Below, in pieces: positions 20,383-27,046 of a stretch of 27,046 bases of DNA. The stretch is from a virus: the IMG/VR virus record IMGVR_UViG_3300042446_001847, positions 1 to 27,046 of that record; one strand, given 5' to 3'. The notes below the pieces were generated by a model. It searched no databases. It had not been told where the DNA came from and saw only the letters and a program-made list of their open reading frames with translations. Made by a program: the position numbers and the translations under genes. The first letter of the stretch is position 1; every line of letters begins with the position of its first letter.

Positions 20383-21072
20383 ATGGTCATTGATGATTTT
20401 GTAATGCTTGGCCGCACAGTCCCAGAACAATCGAAAAAACATGGAATGGTTGCGTGTAGTGCTGGTTACTCGGAGGAAATGAAACGATTTATGCGTGTCT
20501 ATCCTCTCGCGCCTACCGAACGTATTCCTAAGTGGACTCAATGCCGTTTATCGCTTCGCAGAAACCCCTTAGACAGCAGAGACGAATCTTGGCGGCTGGA
20601 TGATGACAAGAGCGATGTCGTTTCGATTATTGGTAAGAAAAGCAAGGACGAGCAATTTGATTTTCTTAAATCAATGGCCAGCGATTCGATTGCCAAGCTC
20701 AACGCAGATAAAAAAAGTCTTGGAATTATTGTCCCTTCGATAACAGGCTGGCATTTCTCTGGGCTATCCGATAACGAAGAGCGCCAGTTCCCATTGTTTG
20801 AAGGTCAAGAGGATATGAAAAAAATGGTTCCTCGCATTCGCTTTGATGACAACTCGGGACATCACAACTTACAGCTTAGAGATTGGGGCTGCTTTGAGCT
20901 TTTGCGTAAGGGCGCAGACCCAGAGAAATTATGGAGCGCATTGAAATTAAACGATCCAACCTATGAGCATATTTTCTTTGTTGGGAATCACAACGCACAT
21001 AGGAGCAGCTGGTTGATCATCAGCGTAATTTCAAAACGTAAATCCATGAACCTCGATTTGTTTGGAGAATAA
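20383..21072 (+). CDS. Unrecognised conserved-looking protein, 229 aa
   Basis: I choose ATG 20383, with GAGG ahead; TTG 20377 overlaps the previous stop. The family is not recognised. Well-spaced blocks suggest a real enzyme or binding protein: LGRTVPEQSKKHG (8-20), a Cys-containing VACSAGYSEEMKRFMRVYPL block (22-41), RRNPLDSRDESW near 58-69, the HHNLQLRDWGCFELLRKG block, and FFVGNHNAHRSSWLIISVIS (about 194-213) near the end. There is no membrane segment or standard catalytic motif. It is coupled on both sides (2 and 3 bp gaps) to the ParB-DUF4326 fusion and an HNH gene, so it is likely part of one functional unit. Confidence 0.72.
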   Translation: MVIDDFVMLGRTVPEQSKKHGMVACSAGYSEEMKRFMRVYPLAPTERIPKWTQCRLSLRRNPLDSRDESWRLDDDKSDVVSIIGKKSKDEQFDFLKSMASDSIAKLNADKKSLGIIVPSITGWHFSGLSDNEERQFPLFEGQEDMKKMVPRIRFDDNSGHHNLQLRDWGCFELLRKGADPEKLWSALKLNDPTYEHIFFVGNHNAHRSSWLIISVISKRKSMNLDLFGE

Positions 21073-21075
21073 ATA

Positions 21076-21690
21076 ATGCTGAACAATAACGCGCCCATCA
21101 AGGCGATCACCAAGAAAGACAGAAAGGCCATTGTCGGCCAACTCATTCGCCGATACCCAACTGGCGTCCTATTTGAAAAGCACGACGTCGAGACCCTGAA
21201 CACGTTACTCGATCGCAGCTTTGATTTCTACGAGAGAAGAGTAAATAAAGATTTTCCGAATGATGACGCGCACCTCTGGGCGTGTAAGGACAGCATCTGG
21301 GACTCGATCAGCTGGAACAAAGCCATATCTCCTCGATCAAGCCTTCAGGTCATTAAAAAAGCGATGAGAATGTCGGTCTACACAGACACGAAAGACATCA
21401 GAGAAATTTTGCTCGAGGTCGCTCCGGTCTGTGCGAATGATTCAGATCAGTGCAATTACGATTTCCCGCTTGAGCTGGACCATAAGGACACATCGTTTGA
21501 TCACATCGCCAGCAGATGGTTGCGCGTAAACGGTGAGCCAGAAATAGTTCAGCGTGAAGAGAATAAAGGTGCTGGATGGTTCTTTAAGGATCAGGCCGTC
21601 GAGGCCGACTGGATCGCATATCACGCCTATCAGGCGAATTATCAGCTGTTGTGTAAATCCTGCAACGCCTCGAAAGGATCAAAATGCTAA
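21076..21690 (+). CDS. HNH-like nuclease, third gene of the cassette
   Basis: This 204-aa protein has an HNH-like block in its second half: the LELDHKDTSFDHIASRWL stretch (about 133-150), then YQLLCKSCNASKGSK at the end (189-203), which gives Cys-X-X-Cys and the typical N-x-x-K-G closing. The first half is helical and unrecognised. It begins three bases after the previous gene and overlaps the primase-helicase start by 7 bases. Possible roles are DNA cleavage guided by the ParB-like partner, or a homing gene; I cannot decide between these from the sequence. Confidence 0.72.
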   Translation: MLNNNAPIKAITKKDRKAIVGQLIRRYPTGVLFEKHDVETLNTLLDRSFDFYERRVNKDFPNDDAHLWACKDSIWDSISWNKAISPRSSLQVIKKAMRMSVYTDTKDIREILLEVAPVCANDSDQCNYDFPLELDHKDTSFDHIASRWLRVNGEPEIVQREENKGAGWFFKDQAVEADWIAYHAYQANYQLLCKSCNASKGSKC

Positions 21691-23906
21691 GACCAGATCT
21701 CGCAGAAGCACGAAGGCTGCTAGATGCTGGGGTGTGGTTAGTTAAGCTCAAACCAAACTCAAAAGCTCCTGAGGGCTTAGAGTGGAACAAGCGACGCGCC
21801 ACCAGCATTGATCCGACGGCCACAGGATATGGCTTTCCTCTTGCGCCTAACCAGGCATGCAGCATCGACCCAGACAACCGGGATCTGGCTGTCGTCGGCA
21901 TGAGAGCGCTCGGGTTTGACCTTGAGCAAATCATGGACCTCGGCGTAAGAACAAGCTCCAGCAGATCGGGGTCAGGTGGCCGATCAGTATTCTCTGAGGA
22001 GCCAGATATTTCCTGGCTCAAATTCTCGAGCAAAAACACAGGCACAGTGATCGAATTCCGGGCCGCGAGTGATAACTTGCAAGACGTTGTCCCAGGGCTT
22101 GTCTATACGACCCGAGACGGCGAGATTTGCACTCAGAAATACGCATCAACCAAAAGGCTCGACGACAAGCCTGGGCTGCCCGATGATCTCTTGACTTGGT
22201 GGCAAAAATGCTCGACCGACATTGAGTTCTATCGCAAGCAACAAGAGATATTTTTCTTTGCTATCGCCGAACATCTTAACAAGCCTGTCGCACCAGCTCT
22301 GGCCATCAGCACCGGGCGCAACGGGACCGTCTTGGCGTTTCCTGCGGCTGGCTATCGCGGCGCATTTAATCGCACCCATTCAGTCGCATCGATCCTGGAG
22401 GTTCATGGCTACGGGTACGACAAGAAAACCGAGAGGTATTTCCCGAGTACGGCGACGGGTGAGCCTGGTGTTCGACCAATCCCCGGCAGGACCGATCTCT
22501 GGCGGTCTGACCACGCCTCGGATCCGCTGCATGGCACGTTTGATGCCTGGGTGGCTCACGTTGTCCTGAATCACTCTGGCCGAGTTGAGGATGCAATCAA
22601 AGAAATGGATGAGCTTGCAGCAGACGAGCGGCCAGAGCCTCCAGATGATGTTTATTTCAATGACAACACACCAATAAGCGGGTCTCAGATTGTTGGCGGT
22701 GCGTCAAACAATGTCGCAGGATCTGGCGCGTTCGATGTCTCGAATCTGAGCGTCGACAAAAACGGCAAGATCACCAACAGCTGGACGAACTTGCATATCG
22801 GCTTGTCCAACTATGACGTCGGCCATGATCGGTTTCTGGACGTTCCTATGATCCAGGAGGCCGGCCAGTGGCGCAGATTTGACGATACCGATTATGTCCG
22901 GTTTGCCCTGGATATGGAGGCGCTCGGATTTAAGACGCCATCGATCAATATGATCAAAGATGTGGTCCGTCACATCATGCACGAGAAGTCGTTTGACTCT
23001 GCGATCAACTGGCTGGATTCACTCACCTGGGATGGCGTAGATCGATGCTCACGCCTCTTTTCTGTTTATTTTGGTGTTGAGCCGTCTCCATACGAGCAAG
23101 CGGTCAGCGAGTACTTTGTGACCGCAATGGCCGGGCGAGTATTGACGCCTGGTGTCCAGGCAGACATGGTCCCGGTTCTGCTTGGCGGCCAGGGTATCGG
23201 CAAGACGTCTGGCGTCAAAGCACTCGCCCCCATAAACGACTCATTTGCTGAAATCGACCTGTCTGGCCGCAAAGACTCGGATCTGGCTCGTCAATTGCGC
23301 GGCAAGCTGATCGGTGAGCTGGGTGAGCTTCGTGGCCTGAAAACCAAGGACAGCGAGTGGATCAAGGCTTGGATCACCAGGACGCATGAGGAATGGACGC
23401 CCAAGTTCGTGGAACATTCCAAGAATATGCCCAGGCGATGCGTGTTCCTCGGGACAACAAACGAGGACGAGTTCCTGATTGATGTGACGGGAAATCGGCG
23501 CTGGTTGCCATTGAGGGTGATTTCGTCATGTAAGCCGGCACAGATCAAAAACGACATCGAGCAGATCTGGGCGCAAGCGGCCGCCATGTATCGAAAGAAT
23601 TCGGTCATGTGGGAAGTGGCCGCCAGGTTGTCCGAATCGTTCCAGGAAGAACACACCCAGCACGACGATTGGGCGATGGACAGCATCGAGGAGGTCTTAA
23701 ACATGAGTCAGTTTGTCGCTGTTGATGGGTTCAAGCTGAAAGACGTCACAGACAAATTGTTTCCAAATATTGAAGTGAGTAGGGCATCCCAGCATCGGAT
23801 TTCGGATGCGCTGAAGCGACTAGGGTACACAAGGGTCACAGTAAAGAAAAACGGAAAGTTTACTAAGGCCTACAAAAAAATTGAGGATGAAAATCCGTTT
23901 CAGTGA
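21684..23906 (+). CDS. Primase-polymerase/SF3 helicase replication protein (VirE-like)
   Basis: In this 740-aa protein, the N-terminal about 180 residues look like an archaeo-eukaryotic prim-pol domain (ACSIDPDNRD near 70-79 has the Asp-x-Asp pattern). A middle region of unclear type follows. The C-terminal half is the VirE/SF3-type helicase, with WDGVDR near 451, Walker A GGQGIGKTSG at about 500-509, Walker B in KLIGELGELRG (about 541-551) and sensor-like FLGTTNEDEFL. One chain would both prime and unwind, as P4 alpha protein does. It is immediately followed by GGGTAC repeats and an AT-rich region (23912-24096), the likely origin, which an alpha-like protein would bind. No separate DnaB loader is seen. 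Confidence 0.88.
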   Translation: MLRPDLAEARRLLDAGVWLVKLKPNSKAPEGLEWNKRRATSIDPTATGYGFPLAPNQACSIDPDNRDLAVVGMRALGFDLEQIMDLGVRTSSSRSGSGGRSVFSEEPDISWLKFSSKNTGTVIEFRAASDNLQDVVPGLVYTTRDGEICTQKYASTKRLDDKPGLPDDLLTWWQKCSTDIEFYRKQQEIFFFAIAEHLNKPVAPALAISTGRNGTVLAFPAAGYRGAFNRTHSVASILEVHGYGYDKKTERYFPSTATGEPGVRPIPGRTDLWRSDHASDPLHGTFDAWVAHVVLNHSGRVEDAIKEMDELAADERPEPPDDVYFNDNTPISGSQIVGGASNNVAGSGAFDVSNLSVDKNGKITNSWTNLHIGLSNYDVGHDRFLDVPMIQEAGQWRRFDDTDYVRFALDMEALGFKTPSINMIKDVVRHIMHEKSFDSAINWLDSLTWDGVDRCSRLFSVYFGVEPSPYEQAVSEYFVTAMAGRVLTPGVQADMVPVLLGGQGIGKTSGVKALAPINDSFAEIDLSGRKDSDLARQLRGKLIGELGELRGLKTKDSEWIKAWITRTHEEWTPKFVEHSKNMPRRCVFLGTTNEDEFLIDVTGNRRWLPLRVISSCKPAQIKNDIEQIWAQAAAMYRKNSVMWEVAARLSESFQEEHTQHDDWAMDSIEEVLNMSQFVAVDGFKLKDVTDKLFPNIEVSRASQHRISDALKRLGYTRVTVKKNGKFTKAYKKIEDENPFQ

Positions 23907-23911
23907 TTGAA

Positions 23912-24096
23912 GCGTACAAAGGGTACATAAGGGTACTCAAAAAAGATCAATGTTTTCAATGCTTTGTACCCTTTGTACCCTTTGTACCCTTATATATCTA
24001 TTAATTAATAAATAGAAATATAGGTAGTAATAGGTAGATATATATCTAAACGTATTAATAGGAAATAAGGGTACTAAAGGGTACAAGGGTACAAAA
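23912..24096. other. Candidate replication origin: GGGTAC iterons around an AT-rich core
   Basis: This region holds nine copies of GGGTAC or its close form. Forward copies are at 23921 and 23931, with a degenerate GCGTAC at 23912. Three inverted copies form a tandem TTTGTACCC array, 9 bp apart, at 23963-23989. Three more forward copies lie at 24069, 24079 and 24087. The arrays enclose a very AT-rich stretch (about 23990-24065) of TATA and TTAAT runs. Outer arrays pair as inverted repeats. Clustered iterons, an AT-rich unwinding region and a primase-helicase gene directly upstream are the usual marks of a phage origin (compare P4 ori). No coding frame is supported here. Confidence 0.7.
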
Positions 24097-24118
24097 CAAC
24101 ATTACTAAGGAAAATATA

Positions 24119-24298
24119 GTGCTAGATCACAACTGCGCCGGACCGATCTACAACTTCCGATCTTGCTTGCGATGCTGCGCGAGATTCGTTATTTCGGCCA
24201 GACCGAGTCGGCAGATCCAGGAAGGGAATCTTTTCTATTTGGAAAGGTATTTCAACAGGGATCGGAAAGAAGTTTTAGCAGAGGTGGCCAAGTGCTGA
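24119..24298 (+). CDS. Cys-rich hypothetical protein, 59 aa
   Basis: The frame starts at GTG 24119 with AAGGAA a few bases ahead and ends at TGA 24296-24298. It has 59 aa and Cys at 6, 16, 19, 20 and 59. The CLRCC group near 16-20 could bind zinc if paired with other residues. The second half is a basic helix (YLERYFNRDRKEVLAEVAKC). Its end overlaps the RusA start (GTG 24292) by 7 bases, which fits coupled translation. At 59 aa it falls below common cut-offs. I do not recognise the family; the ribosome site and overlap support it as real. Confidence 0.5.
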   Translation: MLDHNCAGPIYNFRSCLRCCARFVISARPSRQIQEGNLFYLERYFNRDRKEVLAEVAKC

Positions 24299-24666
24299 TC
24301 ATCGATCTGCCTTTCCCGAACTCGACCAATACCCACTGGAGGGTCGCTCGCGGCCGCCATTACGTCTCGCCAAAAGGTGTGGCATTCAGACAGGCAGTCG
24401 AGGTCAGTGCCAGGCTGCATGGTGAGAAGGCACCTGATGGTCGCCTCGCAGTCGGGGTGATGCTCTACCCACCAGATAAGAGAAAGCGCGACATCGACAA
24501 CTATGGGGCCAAGAGCCTACTCGATGCGCTGACGTTTGCAGGACTAATCGAGGATGACTCACTCATCGACAGGCTGGTCATTGAGCGTGGGCCGATTGTG
24601 AAGGGCGGTAAGTGTAGGGTTTATATATCCGGTTATATAGAGAGAGATAATGAAGAGTTCAATTGA
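24292..24666 (+). CDS. rusA: RusA-family Holliday junction resolvase
   Basis: The start chosen is GTG 24292 (AGAGGTGG upstream), giving 124 aa, normal for RusA. The longer frame to 24163 covers the Cys-rich gene and adds no recognisable sequence. The family signature is clear: PPDKRKRDIDNYGAKSLLDA (about 58-77), then LTFAGLIEDDSLID (78-91). The Asp residues in the RDIDN and EDDSLID blocks are the expected metal ligands. The enzyme resolves four-way junctions made in replication or recombination before packaging. Its end overlaps the next gene by 17 bases. Confidence 0.9.
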   Translation: MLIIDLPFPNSTNTHWRVARGRHYVSPKGVAFRQAVEVSARLHGEKAPDGRLAVGVMLYPPDKRKRDIDNYGAKSLLDALTFAGLIEDDSLIDRLVIERGPIVKGGKCRVYISGYIERDNEEFN

Positions 24667-24988
24667 TCAACTTTATAGTGACGCCAAGACAGTTCTGATG
24701 AGACTACGACCTGGCGAGATATACAGAACAACCCCCAGGGCCACGATGGTTGAGGTGGCCATTGACATCCTGGGTGTGGAGGTTGATGCAGATCCAGAGC
24801 GGATCCTATCTCTACTCTGTCAGCTCTATCCCATCCACCAGGCACAGGGCAGGACTAAGCCCAAGCAATTGGTCGAGACTGGTCGTCCGTTTAAGTATGA
24901 CCGGATGATGAGGATCGCAGCAGATAGGTCCGAGTCACAGCCTACACAGATAGGGCTAGGTAAGTCGATAGCCAAGAGGTTTGATTGA
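24650..24988 (+). CDS. Hypothetical protein between rusA and HNH, 112 aa
   Basis: I do not recognise this family. The ATG at 24650 is within RusA's last codons, with AGAGAG before it. The protein is helical, with a VEVAIDILGVEVDADPERIL block near 34-53 and a Lys/Arg-rich end. Lambdoid phages often carry a late antiterminator (Q) or other late regulator around here, and this gene is well placed for that, but no zinc finger or known Q motif is visible. It ends in TTGATTG, sharing TTGA bases with the start of the next gene. Confidence 0.62.
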   Translation: MKSSIDQLYSDAKTVLMRLRPGEIYRTTPRATMVEVAIDILGVEVDADPERILSLLCQLYPIHQAQGRTKPKQLVETGRPFKYDRMMRIAADRSESQPTQIGLGKSIAKRFD

Positions 24989-25389
24989 AGCAGAAGGTTG
25001 CCCATCCGTTCTATGCGTCAGCTGCATGGAGGTCAGTGCGGCAGCTGGCGCTCAAGCGTGACCGTTGGATGTGCGTACAGTGCAGCGCCAAGGTACACAC
25101 CAAGGGATCGATGATCGTTGACCACATCATTGAACGCAAGGCGCGACCAGACCTTGCCCTCACTCTTACCAATCTGCGAACGCTGTGTCGAAAGTGTGAC
25201 GCGATGCGGCATCGCAACAAATATTTAGGGGGCGGTCAGCCAGGGTGGGGGGGGAATCACGAAAATCCGGCAAATCACCTCACACCTGATCACCGACCAC
25301 CGAAAGAGATATCGAAGCGTGATAAACCTTCTCCTAGGGATTTCTTAGCATCAAACCTATTAGATCAACTTAAAAATCGGAGTGCATAA
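24985..25389 (+). CDS. HNH protein adjacent to terminase (packaging-associated type)
   Basis: This 134-aa protein starts at TTG 24985, overlapping the upstream stop (TTGA), with AGAGG ahead. The HNH core is clear: Cys-Val-Gln-Cys at about 30-33, then MIVDHIIERKARPDLAL (43-59) with the His of the finger, then TNLRTLCRKCD with a second Cys pair. The size and the place directly upstream of the small terminase match the HNH proteins (as HK97 gp74) that work with terminase in cos cleavage. The Pro/Lys-rich C-terminal tail is unstructured. Its stop lies just before the small terminase start. Confidence 0.85.
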   Translation: MKQKVAHPFYASAAWRSVRQLALKRDRWMCVQCSAKVHTKGSMIVDHIIERKARPDLALTLTNLRTLCRKCDAMRHRNKYLGGGQPGWGGNHENPANHLTPDHRPPKEISKRDKPSPRDFLASNLLDQLKNRSA

Positions 25390-25390
25390 A

Positions 25391-25831
25391 ATGCCAGCCA
25401 ATTTGATGAAAACGAGTTCAGGATTATCTGCAATTAAGAGCAAACCGGCCGCAGAATTGGCGAAAGTGCCAAAAATGCCGGATTCTATTGGTTCGGATAT
25501 GGCCAAGGATTACAAGACGCTTGTCGGCAGTTTGATTGCGGCCGGCACATGGCGTGAAAACCTGATGCCGACCGTTGAGATGTACTTGTCGTCGGTCTCG
25601 ATGTTGCGCGAAGCACAGAAGGCTCTGAACGCCGAGGGTCACTATTATGTTGGGCCAGATGGGACACCAAAAGCGCATCCAGCAGCATCGGCCATCAGCA
25701 AAGCTGTTGCGGCCATGAACTCAGCGACCAGACTGCTGGGGATCAACGTGGGCAGCTCAGATGCGATGGCAAAAACAACTGAGATAAACGTGCCAGAGTC
25801 GGCAAAACCTTCATCCAAGTGGTCGGCATGA
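25391..25831 (+). CDS. Terminase small subunit, P27 family
   Basis: I take ATG 25391 (GGAG 25378-25381, good spacing); GTG 25382 is inside that site. The protein has 146 aa. The helical middle (LVGSLIAAGTWRENLMPTVE and on, about 41-75) and the HPAASAISKAVAAMNSATRL block followed by LGINVGSS match P27-type small terminases, which recognise the phage DNA and load the large subunit. Its stop overlaps the large terminase start as ATGA (25828-25831), the usual coupling. Confidence 0.85.
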   Translation: MPANLMKTSSGLSAIKSKPAAELAKVPKMPDSIGSDMAKDYKTLVGSLIAAGTWRENLMPTVEMYLSSVSMLREAQKALNAEGHYYVGPDGTPKAHPAASAISKAVAAMNSATRLLGINVGSSDAMAKTTEINVPESAKPSSKWSA

Positions 25832-27046
25832 GTTACGAGGTCAAGCTCAATACGAACGTAAACCAGGACTGGTTTAATGCGGAGACTGCGGCCGACATCT
25901 TGCCTGACTTCACGCCGACCGAGGATTCGGAGCTGTTTATTAAGCTGGCCGGCAATTTGATGCTCTCGCAGGGTAAGGAGGCGGGTCGCACGTTGTCTGA
26001 AGTGATATTGCCCTGGCAGACGAAATTCCTGCGAGGGTTTTGGAATCACAAAGAATCGTTTTTGATGTTATCCAAAGGGGGCGGGAAATCCGTCCTGGCA
26101 TCGGCCATCGCAATTGCCTATACGAAATATTCGCACATTCGCGGGATCAACCATCGAGCGATGGTGGCGATTATGGCGAGTTCTGTTCCAACAGCTGGGA
26201 TCATCTTTGGCCACATCCTGGAGGCCGTGATCGGGGATCCAGAGATCAAGAGTGAGTTCAAGACGAACTTGCAAAGCCGAACGCTGAAACACATTCCAAG
26301 CGGGATCGAGATTGTTGTGCTGAGTCCCTCACTTGACCAGGCGGTCGGTCGCCGGCCGTGTTTGATCATTTGGGACGAGGGACATGAGTTGGCCAAGATC
26401 CGCGACGCAGACAAGATTTGCTCTCAGCTGCGAATGGGTGCGAGAAACTTCGGACGCGACGCAAGGATCTTGACGATTTCAACAATGTCGATCGATGCAC
26501 CAGTCGGCGAGTTTAAGAGGTTGCTGTCGCTCGGTCGTGCGGTCCGTGATGGAACACTCGTTGACAGTCAGTTCTTTCCTGCGATATTTGAGTTCCCTGT
26601 GGTGGAGCGGCCAGACTTGTCGCCGCTGGATCGAGGGCAGTGGTTCAGGGGTGCGCCATCATTACGCACTGACAAGCAGCCTGGCACGATGGATGCCGAG
26701 GAATTGGATGACGAGATCAAGGCGGCCGCCAACACCGAGGACAGGTTGCAGCTGTCACTGATTCTGAGCCAGAGGCTTGGGATCCAGAGCAATTTGCGCC
26801 AGGATGAGGCGGAGTCGATCCTGCATGGATACTGGGGGCGAGCGCCTAAGTGTGGGCCAGATGTACCCAGGGATGGGATCACGGCCATCGGAGTGGACGT
26901 TGGAGGCGTGGATGATCCGTTCGCCCTGGGCTTTGTCACACGCCGGCCAGATGGGGTCCATGAGATCCGAGTCAAACAGTATTTGACACGCAATGGATAC
27001 GATCGAGCTGGAGGCAAGAATCAACCAGTTTATGACGAGGCGATCG
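25828..27046 (+). CDS. Terminase large subunit (3' end outside window)
   Basis: The frame runs from ATG 25828 to the window edge with no stop (406 codons seen). Landmarks in order: Walker A SKGGGKS at residues 82-88, Walker B LIIWDEGHE with Asp183/Glu184, the coupling motif ILTISTMS at about 216-223, and the nuclease acidic residue Asp357 in IGVDVGGVDDP. The ATPase half packs DNA; the nuclease half cuts concatemers. The remaining nuclease residues lie beyond the window. It is transcribed with the small subunit and HNH gene, so the packaging module starts here and portal and head genes should follow. Confidence 0.93.
   Translation, partial: MSYEVKLNTNVNQDWFNAETAADILPDFTPTEDSELFIKLAGNLMLSQGKEAGRTLSEVILPWQTKFLRGFWNHKESFLMLSKGGGKSVLASAIAIAYTKYSHIRGINHRAMVAIMASSVPTAGIIFGHILEAVIGDPEIKSEFKTNLQSRTLKHIPSGIEIVVLSPSLDQAVGRRPCLIIWDEGHELAKIRDADKICSQLRMGARNFGRDARILTISTMSIDAPVGEFKRLLSLGRAVRDGTLVDSQFFPAIFEFPVVERPDLSPLDRGQWFRGAPSLRTDKQPGTMDAEELDDEIKAAANTEDRLQLSLILSQRLGIQSNLRQDEAESILHGYWGRAPKCGPDVPRDGITAIGVDVGGVDDPFALGFVTRRPDGVHEIRVKQYLTRNGYDRAGGKNQPVYDEAI

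Noticed and set aside
24163-24291. Long RusA start at 24163
   Set aside because: The added 43 residues have no RusA character and cover the Cys-rich frame 24119-24298; GTG 24292 gives a normal-sized RusA.
24650-24988. Calling this gene a Q antiterminator
   Set aside because: Position is suggestive, but no zinc finger or Q-like motif is visible; left as hypothetical.

Overview
The window is a stretch of a temperate, lambda-like tailed phage, most likely a siphovirus of a gammaproteobacterium. Supporting signs are a lambda-type tail module (tape measure, DUF1833-like, NlpC/P60 and TipJ/gpJ-like proteins), a T4-T-like holin with Rz/Rz1 spanins and a GH19 endolysin, a tyrosine integrase with excisionase, a CI/Cro switch, and small and large terminase genes. 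A 31-nt segment at 12176-12206 reads, on the minus strand, as the T-arm and acceptor 3' end of a tmRNA (ssrA) gene. It lies between the lysis genes and int, so attP is intact. The sequence is therefore the circular, replicating or packaged form, or a contig from it, and not a linear integrated prophage. I cannot name the host species.

Layout. (1) 1-10414, rightward: the end of a structural gene, tape measure, tail-tip genes and a tail fibre with an S74-type C-terminal chaperone. A module foreign to the operon is wedged between the tape measure and the next tail gene: a 54-aa ribbon-helix-helix (RHH) gene on the minus strand, divergent from a GIY-YIG endonuclease gene. (2) 10414-12040: lysis cassette in the order holin, Rz (with Rz1 embedded), endolysin. 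(3) 12041-12265: attP with phased 11-bp direct repeats on both arms, the tmRNA-like core and a hairpin terminator. (4) 12266-18129, leftward: int, xis, several small genes with overlapping stops and starts, two HNH genes, a DEDD exonuclease, an SSB-like protein and a 33-aa membrane peptide, all probably from a PL-like promoter at 18166-18194. (5) 18130-19385: immunity region with cI, cro, PL, PR, PRM and recurring TCAC-N5-GTGA operator-like palindromes. (6) 19433-23906, rightward: a ParB-like/DUF4326 fusion, an unrecognised gene, an HNH gene and a large primase-polymerase/SF3 helicase. (7) 23912-24096: GGGTAC repeats flanking an AT-rich core, a good candidate replication origin. (8) 24119-27046: a Cys-rich small gene, RusA, a hypothetical gene, an HNH protein, the small terminase and the start of the large terminase, which runs off the window.

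Working together: CI and Cro choose between lysogeny and lysis by competing at PL and PR. The leftward operon handles recombination and integration or excision. The rightward operon builds the replication and packaging machinery. The tail and lysis genes finish and release the virion. Points that stand out are a CI repressor with Ala-Ala where lambda CI has its Ala-Gly cleavage dipeptide, an attP that appears to bring its own terminator for the rebuilt host tmRNA gene, five nuclease genes of homing-associated families within 27 kb, four genes of under 60 aa, and an unexplained three-gene cassette after cro.
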